Of a DNA stretch of 34,671 nucleotides, positions 15,796 to 23,080 are shown one piece after another. Both the position numbers and the translations under genes were made by a program. The notes beneath the pieces were generated by a model. That model was not told where the DNA came from. It saw only the letters and a list, made by a program, of their open reading frames with translations, and searched no databases. Source of the stretch: Thermodesulfobacteriaceae bacterium (lineage in GTDB: Bacteria; Desulfobacterota; Thermodesulfobacteria; Thermodesulfobacteriales; Thermodesulfobacteriaceae); assembly GCA_015494725.1 (NCBI GenBank), contig WGAR01000161.1, positions 1 through 34,671 on the forward strand, in the 5' to 3' direction. Position 1 is the first letter of the stretch. Each line of letters begins with the position of its first letter.

Positions 15796-15870
15796 GGCGG
15801 CGTAGCCAAGTGGTAAGGCGACGGCCTGCAAAGCCGTGAATCCGGGGTTCGAATCCCCGCGCCGCCTCCA
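15796..15870 (+). tRNA. tRNA-Cys (GCA)
   Basis: Cloverleaf with acceptor GGCGGCG/CGCCGCC, a three-pair D stem, anticodon stem ACGGC/GCCGT around CTGCAAA (anticodon GCA at 15828-15830), T-stem CGGGG/CCCCG and discriminator U73 (15867), a cysteine identity base. CCA is encoded (15868-15870), unlike in the tRNA 24 bases upstream. The acceptor stem is identical to that of the CAU tRNA. The two are probably cotranscribed. Confidence 0.96.
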
Positions 15871-15889
15871 TTAAGGAGCGAGGTAAAAA

Positions 15890-16255
15890 GTGTCCGCTGC
15901 TTCCAACCCCGGGTTCTCCGAGGAAGCCTTAAGGCCTCTGATAGAAAAGCTTGTCTCCGAGGCCGTGGCCAAATTTATCCAGGAGAACGAACTTCGGGCC
16001 CGGGAACTTTCCCTCATGGAGAGAATCATCCGGGTGGAGGAAGAACTGAAGGCCCTGCGCGAGATCCAGCTCTCCATGCTCCGCGAGATGAACGCTCGCT
16101 TTGAAGCCATGGACAAACGCTTTGAGGCTCTTCAGCGGGAAATGGACAAGCGCTTCGAGGCCATGGAGAAAAGGCTAAACTTTATGCAATGGTTCATGGG
16201 GGCGGGGTTCGCTTTTCTCACCATCCTGGTCACTTTATTCAGATTCCTCCATTAA
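15890..16255 (+). CDS. Coiled-coil protein with C-terminal membrane anchor
   Basis: A 121-residue protein beginning at GTG 15890, preceded by AAGGAGCGAGGTAAAAA. The middle is a long, charged coiled coil with near-repeats (RFEAMDKRFEAL, then MDKRFEAMEKRL, about residues 69-95). The last ~22 residues form one membrane helix (FMGAGFAFLTILVTLF) ending RFLH. Tail-anchored coiled-coil proteins of this kind (resembling CCDC90/DUF1640-like sequences) occur in several thermophilic phyla without known function. The gene sits between tRNA-Cys and queD with only six bases before queD, so it may be cotranscribed with the queuosine genes. Confidence 0.75.
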   Translation: MSAASNPGFSEEALRPLIEKLVSEAVAKFIQENELRARELSLMERIIRVEEELKALREIQLSMLREMNARFEAMDKRFEALQREMDKRFEAMEKRLNFMQWFMGAGFAFLTILVTLFRFLH

Positions 16256-16261
16256 GGAAAG

Positions 16262-16633
16262 ATGTACGAACTTACCGTAAGAGACGAATTTTCCGCCGCT
16301 CACCAGCTCCGGGGCTACGAAGGGGCCTGCGAGCATCTCCATGGACACAACTGGAAGGTGGAGGTGGCGGTACGGGGCAGGGATCTCAACTCCATCGGGA
16401 TCCTCATCGATTTTAAGGAGCTCAAAAGGGCCCTGCGGGAGGTCCTGGGCGAACTCGATCACCGTAATCTCAACGAACTCCCGGCCTTTCGGGAACTCAA
16501 TCCCTCCTCGGAAAACCTGGCCCGGTATATCTTTGATCGGCTTCGGGAACGACTTGCCGGAAAACCGGTCAAGGTCTATCGGGTTACGGTGTGCGAAACC
16601 GAAAGGGCCTGTGCCAGTTATCTTGAGGACTGA
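16262..16633 (+). CDS. queD: 6-carboxy-5,6,7,8-tetrahydropterin synthase
   Basis: A 123-residue enzyme of the PTPS/QueD family that converts dihydroneopterin triphosphate to carboxytetrahydropterin, an early step of queuosine/7-deazaguanine synthesis. Zinc ligands are His14 (FSAAHQL), His27 and His29 (CEHLHGHNW), and the catalytic Cys23 with the C-x3-H-G-H arrangement marks QueD rather than mammalian-type PTPS. Asp68-His69 (ELDHRNLN) completes the relay. GGAAAG precedes the ATG. queE overlaps its 3' end, consistent with a pathway pair; queC and queF are not in the window. Confidence 0.95.
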   Translation: MYELTVRDEFSAAHQLRGYEGACEHLHGHNWKVEVAVRGRDLNSIGILIDFKELKRALREVLGELDHRNLNELPAFRELNPSSENLARYIFDRLRERLAGKPVKVYRVTVCETERACASYLED

Positions 16634-17264
16634 TTCGCTCCGGGTCGCCGAACTCCTGGTAACCCTGCAGGGGGAGGGAAGTGCCGCCGGGTGTCCGGTC
16701 TTCCTGGTGAGGCTTTCCGGTTGCAACCTGGCCTGCTCCTGGTGCGACACCCCGGGAACTCGAGCCCCCGAAAGCGGTACCCTTTTCACCCTGACGGAAA
16801 TCCTTGAGCGCTGGCGGGCCTCCGGGCTGCGCGAGGTGCTTCTTACCGGAGGGGAACCCCTGCTTCAGGAAGGGGTCTATCCTTTGATGGAGGCCCTGCT
16901 TTCCGAAGGGGCCCGGATCTATCTGGAAACCAACGGCAGTATCTCCCTTTCCCGGGTCCCCCGGGAGGTGGTCAAGATCATGGATCTCAAAACCCCCTCC
17001 TCGGGCATGAGCCGGGCCAACCTCTATACCAACCTCCGTTATCTGGATCGCAAGGATCAGATCAAGTTCGTCATCGCCGACGAGGAAGACTATCGCTGGG
17101 CCCGGGAGAAGGTGCAGGAACTGGGGCTTTCCTATTTTACCCAGGTCCTCCTCTCCCCGGCCTGGGGAAGGATGCCTCCTCCCAAACTGGCCCGCCTCAT
17201 CCTGCAGGACCGTCTGCCGGTAAGATTCCAGCTTCAGCTACACAAGTTGCTGGATCTTCCCTAG
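16611..17264 (+). CDS. queE: 7-carboxy-7-deazaguanine synthase (radical SAM)
   Basis: Radical SAM enzyme that contracts the pterin ring of the QueD product to 7-carboxy-7-deazaguanine. The 4Fe-4S motif is CNLACSWC (Cys38, 42, 45), followed by LLTGGEPLLQ and YLETNGS. QGEGSAAG near residue 20 is the conserved QueE N-terminal segment. The 217-residue length is typical. The start is uncertain: GTG 16611 (with GAAAGGG just upstream) or TTG 16623; both lie inside queD, so translation is coupled. The gene ends in a CTAG shared with the cstA stop on the other strand. Confidence 0.93.
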   Translation: MPVILRTDSLRVAELLVTLQGEGSAAGCPVFLVRLSGCNLACSWCDTPGTRAPESGTLFTLTEILERWRASGLREVLLTGGEPLLQEGVYPLMEALLSEGARIYLETNGSISLSRVPREVVKIMDLKTPSSGMSRANLYTNLRYLDRKDQIKFVIADEEDYRWAREKVQELGLSYFTQVLLSPAWGRMPPPKLARLILQDRLPVRFQLQLHKLLDLP

Positions 17265-18865
17265 GATCTTTCCCGAGGCCGGGGTGTACGTTTCAGGGTT
17301 ACGCCCAGAAGAAAGAGGGTGAGTCCCAGCAACAGCAGGGCCAGGACGGAGAGCAGGAGATGCCCGGAACGCATGTTTCGGTGGAAGATGATCCCCAGAG
17401 CGGTAAGGGTAACCGCCAGCATAAAGAGGGCCGGAAGGAGGGTGAACCCGCGCGGTCTTCCGGACACGGTCAACCACACCGTAAGGGCCAGAAGGGCAAG
17501 AGCCGCCAGAAGTTGATTGGCCGCTCCCATGAGGGGCCAGATCTTTTGCCAGGCCCCGGAGAAGGCCAGAGCCGCGGAAAGCCCTACCGCCACAAGGGTA
17601 AAGGCCACCCGGCTCCGGGGGGTGGAAACATGTTCCCCCTCCCGGGAGAAGAGTTCCTCGAGCATAAAGCGGGCCACGCGCGTGGCGGTGTCCAGAGAGG
17701 TGAGGGCGAAGGCCGAGACCGCCAGGGCGGCAAAGGCCCGTCCCTTTTCCGGAGGGATCCCCAGGGCGGAGAAGAAACCCGCCACCCCGGTGGCAAAGGT
17801 GGCGATGGGCCCCCGGGTATGAAGGAGCCCCTGATAATCGGTCAGACTCAGACCCACCACGGCACAGAGGGAGATGACGCCCAGTAACCCTTCGAGAAGC
17901 ATGGCCCCGTAGCCCACCCAGCGGGCCTGTGATTCCCGGGCCACCTGTCTGGCGGTGGTGCCGGAGCCCACCAGGGAATGGAAACCGGAGATGGCCCCGC
18001 AGGAGGTGATCACAAACAGGATGGGAAAGAGGGGACCTAACTGGTTGGAAAAACCGGTAAAGGCCGGAAGCTCTATCCTGGGAGGATGGAGGAGAAGGCC
18101 GCAGAAGGCCCCCAGGAGAAGACCGTAGAGGAGAAAGGCATTGAGGTAATCGCGGGGCTGAAGCAGGAGCCATACCGGAAAGACCGCGGCCACAAAGATA
18201 TAGGCAAAGAGAAGGAGTCTCCAGGTGGTTTCCGGGAGATGGAGGGGCCATCGGAACCCGGCCCAGATGGAGAGAAGGAGCCCCAGGATCCCCAGAAGGG
18301 TAAGGCCTCCCAGGGGAAGATGAACCCGGTAATAGAGTATTCCGAAGATCACGGCCAGGAGGAGGAAACCCAGGGAAGCGGTGGCCACCGGGGGAGAGGC
18401 CACGAAGGTCTTGGCCACAATCACATCAAAGGCAGCCACCACCAGGATCAGGGTAGCTACGGCAAAGAGCAGAAACCCCTTCTGGGCCACCGGCCCCAGA
18501 TACTGCCGCAGGATTTCCCCGATGGAACGCCCCTCGTGCCGCAGGGAGGCCATGATGGAACCCATGTCGTGGACCCCACCGGCGAGGACCGCTCCCAGGA
18601 CCAGCCAGAGGAAGACCCCCAGCCATCCATAGGAGGCGGCCAGGATAGGACCCACGATGGGCCCGGCCCCGGCTATGGAGGCAAAATGATGCCCGAAAAG
18701 CACCGGCGTGGAGGTGGGAACGAAATCCAGACCATCCCGCAACCGATGGGCCGGGGTGGGACGCCGATCGTCCACCCCAAACCAGCGCGAAAGAAGCCTC
18801 CCGTAAAAGATGAAACCGGCCAGGAATATAGCCCCGGCCAGAAGGACCAGCGACCGGGCCGACAT
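17261..18865 (-). CDS. cstA: CstA-family carbon starvation transporter
   Basis: A 534-residue inner-membrane protein with many helices. Family segments include HHFASIAGAGPIVGP near residue 60, GGVHDMGSIMASLRHEG, and SGFHSLVGSGTTARQ in the middle. CstA proteins import peptides or pyruvate, often under starvation. The ATG at 18865 is preferred over an in-frame TTG at 18931, which would add a non-hydrophobic stretch. AGGGAC immediately precedes the ATG but is too close to be a good ribosome site, and a promoter-like -10 (TTCAAT) ends only seven bases upstream. No btsS/btsR-like regulator is adjacent, but a histidine kinase gene diverges from it. Confidence 0.93.
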   Translation of the reverse strand: MSARSLVLLAGAIFLAGFIFYGRLLSRWFGVDDRRPTPAHRLRDGLDFVPTSTPVLFGHHFASIAGAGPIVGPILAASYGWLGVFLWLVLGAVLAGGVHDMGSIMASLRHEGRSIGEILRQYLGPVAQKGFLLFAVATLILVVAAFDVIVAKTFVASPPVATASLGFLLLAVIFGILYYRVHLPLGGLTLLGILGLLLSIWAGFRWPLHLPETTWRLLLFAYIFVAAVFPVWLLLQPRDYLNAFLLYGLLLGAFCGLLLHPPRIELPAFTGFSNQLGPLFPILFVITSCGAISGFHSLVGSGTTARQVARESQARWVGYGAMLLEGLLGVISLCAVVGLSLTDYQGLLHTRGPIATFATGVAGFFSALGIPPEKGRAFAALAVSAFALTSLDTATRVARFMLEELFSREGEHVSTPRSRVAFTLVAVGLSAALAFSGAWQKIWPLMGAANQLLAALALLALTVWLTVSGRPRGFTLLPALFMLAVTLTALGIIFHRNMRSGHLLLSVLALLLLGLTLFLLGVTLKRTPRPRERS

Positions 18866-18872
18866 GTCCCTA

Positions 18873-18901
18873 ATTGAAAGGGCTTTTCCGCCCCTTGTCA
18901 A
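18873..18901 (-). promoter_or_regulatory. Candidate cstA promoter, leaderless type
   Basis: TTGACA (18901-18896) is followed after 17 bases by TTCAAT (18878-18873, four of six). Seven bases separate it from the cstA ATG. The -35 is the reverse complement of the -35 used by the divergent kinase promoter. Confidence 0.4.
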
Positions 18902-18922
18902 CCGAAAAAAGTCCTCTATAGT
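18895..18922 (+). promoter_or_regulatory. Promoter of the PAS histidine kinase gene
   Basis: TTGTCA (18895-18900, five of six) and TATAGT (18917-18922, five of six) are spaced by 16 bases, a good sigma-70-type match. The leader to ATG 18971 is about 42 bases, very AT-rich and lacks a Shine-Dalgarno sequence. Confidence 0.55.
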
Positions 18923-18970
18923 AGGAGCCAAATCAATATTCGTTTATTTTTGGTTTATTTTTAGATATTT

Positions 18971-20356
18971 ATGTTTATCCTCAGAGAAGACTCCGAAACC
19001 TATCGGGTGGCCCTGGAGGCCGCACCCCTTCTGGTGATCGATGCGGACTTTCGCGTACGTTACATGAACAGTACGGCCCGAAAAGAATACCGGTACGAGG
19101 GAGCCCTTCCGGTACCCTGCTATACCCTCTCCCACGGACTCGAAGAACCCTGCCCCGGGGAATGTCCCCTGAGGAGCATCCTGGCCACCGGACAACCCCG
19201 GGTATGTATCCATCGCCACCGCCATGAGGAAATCCAGCGTTACGAAAAAATCCTGGCCTCCCCGGTGTACGACACCCGGGGACACCTGCGGGGCATCGCG
19301 GAGATCCTGGTGGACATCACTCCTCAGATAGAGGAAGAACGGCAAACCCGCAGAGAACTCGAATCTTTGCTCGAGGCCCTGGATACCCCCAGGCTGGGAA
19401 TCCTCATCCTTGACGGAACTTCCAGGGTGATCTGGGCCAATCAGGGCACCGAGGTCCTCTTCGGCCTTCCTCGAGACCAGATCCTGGGGAAGGATCGAAC
19501 CACCCTTCTGGATGGGAAGACAGGCCCTGGAGAGGAGGGAGGGAGCCGGGAGATATATCTTTCTCCTCAAGGGTCCCTCCCGGGACGCTGGCTGGAGGGC
19601 TTCAGCCATCCCATCCATAAAGGACTCTATGCCGGAGGACGGGTGGAATTTTATCGGGATATTACCCCGCGCAAGCAGATGGAATTACAACTCCAGGAGG
19701 CCAGGAAAAGGGAGGCCCTGTGCCGGGTAGCCGGCGGACTGGCCCATCAATTCAATAACCTCCTTATGGTCATCCAGGGCCTCAGCGAGCTGGTGCTTCT
19801 GGATCTGGGTCAGGAACACCGCCTATCTTCCCATATTCAGCGCATCCTCCAGGCCTGCCACCGGGGAGCGGAGATCATCCGTAAACTCCTCTCCTTCTCT
19901 GGCCAGAGGGTAGAACCCGAACAAACCCTGAATCTTTCCGAATTCCTGAAAAGAGCGGAACCCTTGCTGCGCAGTTCCGCTGGAAAGCGGATCAAACTGT
20001 ATGTGGAAGTTCCTCCCGAACCCCTTCTCCTCAGGGGCAATGAAGAGATATTGCTCCAGATCCTTCTTCCCCTGGTGGCCAACGCCCGCGAAGCCATGCC
20101 CCGGGGAGGAGAACTCCGGATGAAGGCCTATCGTAAGGATCAGGAAGTCTGCCTGGAGATAAAAGACACCGGAAGGGGCATCCCGGAGGAGGATCTCCCC
20201 CATATCTTCGATCCCTTTTTCACCACCAAGGAGCTGGGAGCCGGGCTGGGGCTCTCGGTAGTCTCGGGATCGGTAAGGGCCCTTAAAGGACGCATCGAGG
20301 TGGAAAGCTTCCCCGGTCGGGGGACCCTCTTTCGCCTGTATTTCCCTTCAGTCTAG
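18971..20356 (+). CDS. PAS-domain sensor histidine kinase with Cys/His cluster
   Basis: A 461-residue soluble kinase without membrane helices. The first PAS domain (about 10-120) carries a cluster of Cys50, His55, Cys61, Cys65, Cys79 and His81/83/85 (CYTLSHGLEEPCPGECPL), which looks able to bind a metal or act as a redox switch. A second PAS (about 130-230) follows, then the H-box AGGLAHQFNNLLMV and an HATPase_c domain with the N-box LVANAREAMP, DTGRGIPEED and the G-box GLGLSVV. Gln replaces the usual Glu after the phosphorylated His in the HEFNN form. No response regulator is nearby, so the partner is unknown. Its stop shares CTAG with the convergent LOG gene. Confidence 0.9.
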   Translation: MFILREDSETYRVALEAAPLLVIDADFRVRYMNSTARKEYRYEGALPVPCYTLSHGLEEPCPGECPLRSILATGQPRVCIHRHRHEEIQRYEKILASPVYDTRGHLRGIAEILVDITPQIEEERQTRRELESLLEALDTPRLGILILDGTSRVIWANQGTEVLFGLPRDQILGKDRTTLLDGKTGPGEEGGSREIYLSPQGSLPGRWLEGFSHPIHKGLYAGGRVEFYRDITPRKQMELQLQEARKREALCRVAGGLAHQFNNLLMVIQGLSELVLLDLGQEHRLSSHIQRILQACHRGAEIIRKLLSFSGQRVEPEQTLNLSEFLKRAEPLLRSSAGKRIKLYVEVPPEPLLLRGNEEILLQILLPLVANAREAMPRGGELRMKAYRKDQEVCLEIKDTGRGIPEEDLPHIFDPFFTTKELGAGLGLSVVSGSVRALKGRIEVESFPGRGTLFRLYFPSV

Positions 20357-21024
20357 TCCCGTAGGGAAAGGTGCTCCCGGATATAGTTCACCACCTCCCC
20401 GGGATCGTCGAGCACGGTGAACAGGGCGAGATCCGACTCGGAGATCTTTCCCCCGGAAAGGACCGTGTTTCGCAGCCACTCCACCAGTCCCTGCCAGTAT
20501 TCGCGCCCCACCAGCACCACCGGAACCGGACGAATCTTGCGGGTCTGAACCAGGGTGATCACCTCAAAGAGTTCGTCCAGGGTACCGTAACCCCCGGGAA
20601 GGAACACAAAGGCCACCGCATACTTGGCCATGAGCACCTTGCGCACGAAAAAGTAGCGCACCTCCAGCTTCAGGTTGGCATAGGGATTGGGCTCCTGTTC
20701 CAGGGGAAGCCGGATGTTGATGCCCACGGACCAGCCTCCGGCCTCGGCGGCCCCCTTGTTGGCGGCCTCCATAACCCCGGGGCCTCCGCCGGTGATTACG
20801 GAGAAACCCGCACGGACCAGTTCCCGGGCGATCTCCTCGGCTTTCTCGTAACAGGGGTCCCCGGGGCGAACCCGGGTGGAGCCGAAGATGGTTACCGCCG
20901 GATAGACCCGGGGAAGCTCCTCGAACCCCTCCACAAACTCGGCCATGATTTTGAAAAGCCGCCAGGATTCCCGGGCGGCCAGACCGTTTAATACGTATTG
21001 TTTTTCGTCTAACTCCTCTCTCAT
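20353..21024 (-). CDS. LOG-family (TIGR00730-like) nucleotide phosphoribohydrolase
   Basis: A 223-residue Rossmann-like enzyme. GGGPGVMEAANKG (about 79-91) and PGGYGTLDELFE (143-154) are the two LOG signatures, once labelled lysine decarboxylase. Members hydrolyse nucleoside 5'-monophosphates (cytokinin ribotides in plants, purine/pyrimidine nucleotides for PpnN-like bacterial forms). The ATG at 21024 overlaps the recO TGA (ATGA); a longer reading upstream to 21228 only shadows recO. It is the last gene of the mfd-SurA-RodZ-recO string. Confidence 0.88.
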   Translation of the reverse strand: MREELDEKQYVLNGLAARESWRLFKIMAEFVEGFEELPRVYPAVTIFGSTRVRPGDPCYEKAEEIARELVRAGFSVITGGGPGVMEAANKGAAEAGGWSVGINIRLPLEQEPNPYANLKLEVRYFFVRKVLMAKYAVAFVFLPGGYGTLDELFEVITLVQTRKIRPVPVVLVGREYWQGLVEWLRNTVLSGGKISESDLALFTVLDDPGEVVNYIREHLSLRD

Positions 21025-21758
21025 TCCCGGAACTCCCGCCAGACTTTGAGGGTTTTTATATCCTGATCCAGCACCCGGAGCAAGAAGTTCTCCAGAAGCT
21101 TCTCCGCTTCCCGCCAGAGATCCCGGGAAAGTACCACCCGGCTCAGGGCCTCCGGGGAAAGACGTCTCCAGGAACGCAGGAGCCCCCGCACCGGCCCGGA
21201 CAGAGGCTGATCCTCCTCCCGGGCACATTCCGCACAGACCGCCCCTCCGCGCCGGAAAGAGAAATACACCCTTTCGGCCAGGGTCCTCTCACAGACCAGA
21301 CAGACCTCCATTTCCGGGGCCCAGCCCAGGAGCGTAAGCAGACGATATTCGAAATAGGCCTTGAGCCCCGGAAGCTCCGGGGTTCGATCCAGGGTCTCCA
21401 GGGCCTCCCGCAGAAGGGGAAAGATCTCCCGTCCCTCGGCCGGAGGAGAAGACCGTTCGCACAGCTCCAGGAAATAGGAGGCCAGCACAAAGGCTCGGGG
21501 ATGGGTGCGCAGGGTTTCCGGAGCCCAAAGAAGATCCGCGGCCTCAAGGATAGGGGCCAGCCCCCGCCGGGGGGGACGCAGATAGACCCGCAGAAGATGT
21601 CCGGGTTCCAGTTTGTTCACAAACCGGCGCCGGCTCCGCCGGGCCCCCTTGGCCACAGCCGCAAAACGTCCTTTCTCCCCGGAGATGAACTGTATCCAGA
21701 GATCGCTTTCGGAGATCTCCTGCACCGAAAGGACCAGGGCCTCAAAAGGCTTGAGCAC
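21021..21758 (-). CDS. recO: DNA repair protein RecO
   Basis: A 245-residue RecF-pathway protein that anneals single strands and helps load RecA. It has the N-terminal OB fold (ALVLSVQEISESDLWIQF, then KGRFAAVAKGARRSRRRF) and a zinc-finger-like site with Cys153/156 and Cys175/178 (CLVC and CAEC). The start is GTG 21758, one base after the RodZ-like stop; GGAA lies about 10 bases upstream. It overlaps the LOG gene by four bases. Placement next to mfd gives a repair flavour to the operon. Confidence 0.93.
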   Translation of the reverse strand: MLKPFEALVLSVQEISESDLWIQFISGEKGRFAAVAKGARRSRRRFVNKLEPGHLLRVYLRPPRRGLAPILEAADLLWAPETLRTHPRAFVLASYFLELCERSSPPAEGREIFPLLREALETLDRTPELPGLKAYFEYRLLTLLGWAPEMEVCLVCERTLAERVYFSFRRGGAVCAECAREEDQPLSGPVRGLLRSWRRLSPEALSRVVLSRDLWREAEKLLENFLLRVLDQDIKTLKVWREFRE

Positions 21759-21759
21759 C

Positions 21760-22128
21760 TCAGAATTTCCAGAAATAAAAAATCAGCGCTAAAACCAGTA
21801 AAACCCCCAGAACCGCAACCACCCACCAGAGCTTGCGGGAGGAGGAAACTTCTCCCCGGATAGGCCCCAGAGTATCCCGGCCCTTCTGGGGACGCACTTC
21901 CCGATAACGGGCCAGAACATCACCGGGATCCAGCCCCACCGCCTCGGCATAGGCCCGAAGATACCCCACAATATAGACCTCTCCGGGTAGTTCCTCCCAG
22001 CGTTCCTCCTCGATGGCTTCCAGGAAACGGCAACTGATCTTGGTCTCAGCGGCAATTTCCGGCAAGGAGAGCCCCTGACGTTCCCTTATCTCGCGTAAAT
22101 AAGCACCCAATCCCGTTCCGGAAGACAT
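21760..22128 (-). CDS. Short RodZ-like helix-turn-helix membrane protein
   Basis: A 122-residue protein with an N-terminal Xre/RodZ-type helix-turn-helix (LGAYLREIRERQGLSLPEIA, about 7-26, through GYLRAYAEAVGLDP at about 54-67) and a single membrane helix near 98-119. RodZ anchors the MreB cytoskeleton through this HTH, which is fully recognisable here (FLEAIEEERWEELPGEVYIV). The periplasmic DUF4115 domain of classical RodZ is missing: only KF follows the helix. The ATG directly abuts the SurA-like TAA. It may be a minimal RodZ or another cytoskeletal adaptor. Confidence 0.8.
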   Translation of the reverse strand: MSSGTGLGAYLREIRERQGLSLPEIAAETKISCRFLEAIEEERWEELPGEVYIVGYLRAYAEAVGLDPGDVLARYREVRPQKGRDTLGPIRGEVSSSRKLWWVVAVLGVLLVLALIFYFWKF

Positions 22129-23049
22129 TTAAATAAATACCTTGATGAAAGCCTGTTCTTTAAGCTCTTTTATCCACTTTTGGAAATATTCGTCAAGGGC
22201 TTGTTGATAGAGCTTCTGACGGATCTCCTCCTGAACCTCGGCCAGGGGCTTGGTGGGCTGGGCCTTAACCGAAAGGACCCGGAGGATATACCACCGATTA
22301 CCCACCCGCACCGGTGGAGTAATCTCTCCGGGCCGGGCCCCGGACAGGACCTTGCGCATCTCCGGAGCCAGTTCGTTGAACTTAAAACGCCCCAGATCCT
22401 TTCCGCTTCCGGGAATTTCGGTGTACTTGCGGGATACCACCAGAAAATCGCCCCCTTTCTGGAGCTCCTTCCAGGCCTGACGGATGCGCCCCTCATCCGA
22501 AGTAACAATGGCGGCAAGATGATATATCCGCTCCTCACTGGAGAGATAATGCTCCCGGTAGTAGCGTTTCACGTCCTCATCGGTAATTACAATACGGGCC
22601 TGTACACTTACCTGAATCAGTTTCATCTTGCGCAGCTGTTCCCTTATCTGTTTGCGGTATTCCTCCGGGGTCAACCCCTGCTCCTTAAGGAAACGACGGA
22701 AGGCCTCCCGGCCCCCCAGGCGTTTTATAACCCTCTGCAGGAAGGCCTCCACTTCCTGGTCGCTCACCCGGATCTTATACTTACGAACCGCCTGTTCGAT
22801 GAGTTTCTCCTGGATGAGCCTTTCCAGCACCTCCTTTCGGATCTGGTGTACTATTTTCTGTTCCTCCAGAGGGTCCTTAACCCCGGCCAGATACTTCCGA
22901 TAGAGGGGAAGGGCCGCCTCATCCACCTCGGAAAGGGTGATGACCTCGTTATTCACCACCGCAGCGATGCGGTCCACTATCTTGCCCCAGGCTGTCCCCC
23001 AGAACAGCAGCATCAGACACCAGCATAAAAGCCCTCTTTTAGTGAGCAT
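22129..23049 (-). CDS. surA: SurA-like periplasmic chaperone with parvulin domain
   Basis: A 306-residue secreted protein. Residues 1-22 are a signal peptide (basic MLTKR, hydrophobic core, then TAWGKIVD). The SurA N-terminal helical domain follows, starting at IAAVVNNEVITLSEVD, and a single PpiC-type parvulin domain lies about 175-265 (ELQKGGDFLVVSRKYTE, LGRFKFNELAPEM). SurA guides outer-membrane proteins; E. coli SurA has two parvulin domains, so this is a short form. GGAGGAAATCC precedes the ATG. It lies 31 bases after mfd and abuts the RodZ-like gene. The gene symbol is by similarity of architecture. Confidence 0.85.
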   Translation of the reverse strand: MLTKRGLLCWCLMLLFWGTAWGKIVDRIAAVVNNEVITLSEVDEAALPLYRKYLAGVKDPLEEQKIVHQIRKEVLERLIQEKLIEQAVRKYKIRVSDQEVEAFLQRVIKRLGGREAFRRFLKEQGLTPEEYRKQIREQLRKMKLIQVSVQARIVITDEDVKRYYREHYLSSEERIYHLAAIVTSDEGRIRQAWKELQKGGDFLVVSRKYTEIPGSGKDLGRFKFNELAPEMRKVLSGARPGEITPPVRVGNRWYILRVLSVKAQPTKPLAEVQEEIRQKLYQQALDEYFQKWIKELKEQAFIKVFI

Positions 23050-23080
23050 GGATTTCCTCCGGCAGGATTTCTCCTAGATT

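Noticed and set aside
15628-15831. Upstream extension of the Crp-family reading frame across the tRNA genes
   Set aside because: The extra residues (with RRRDSNPRPRTYEIP) are the familiar antisense translation of tRNA sequence and not a protein N-terminus.
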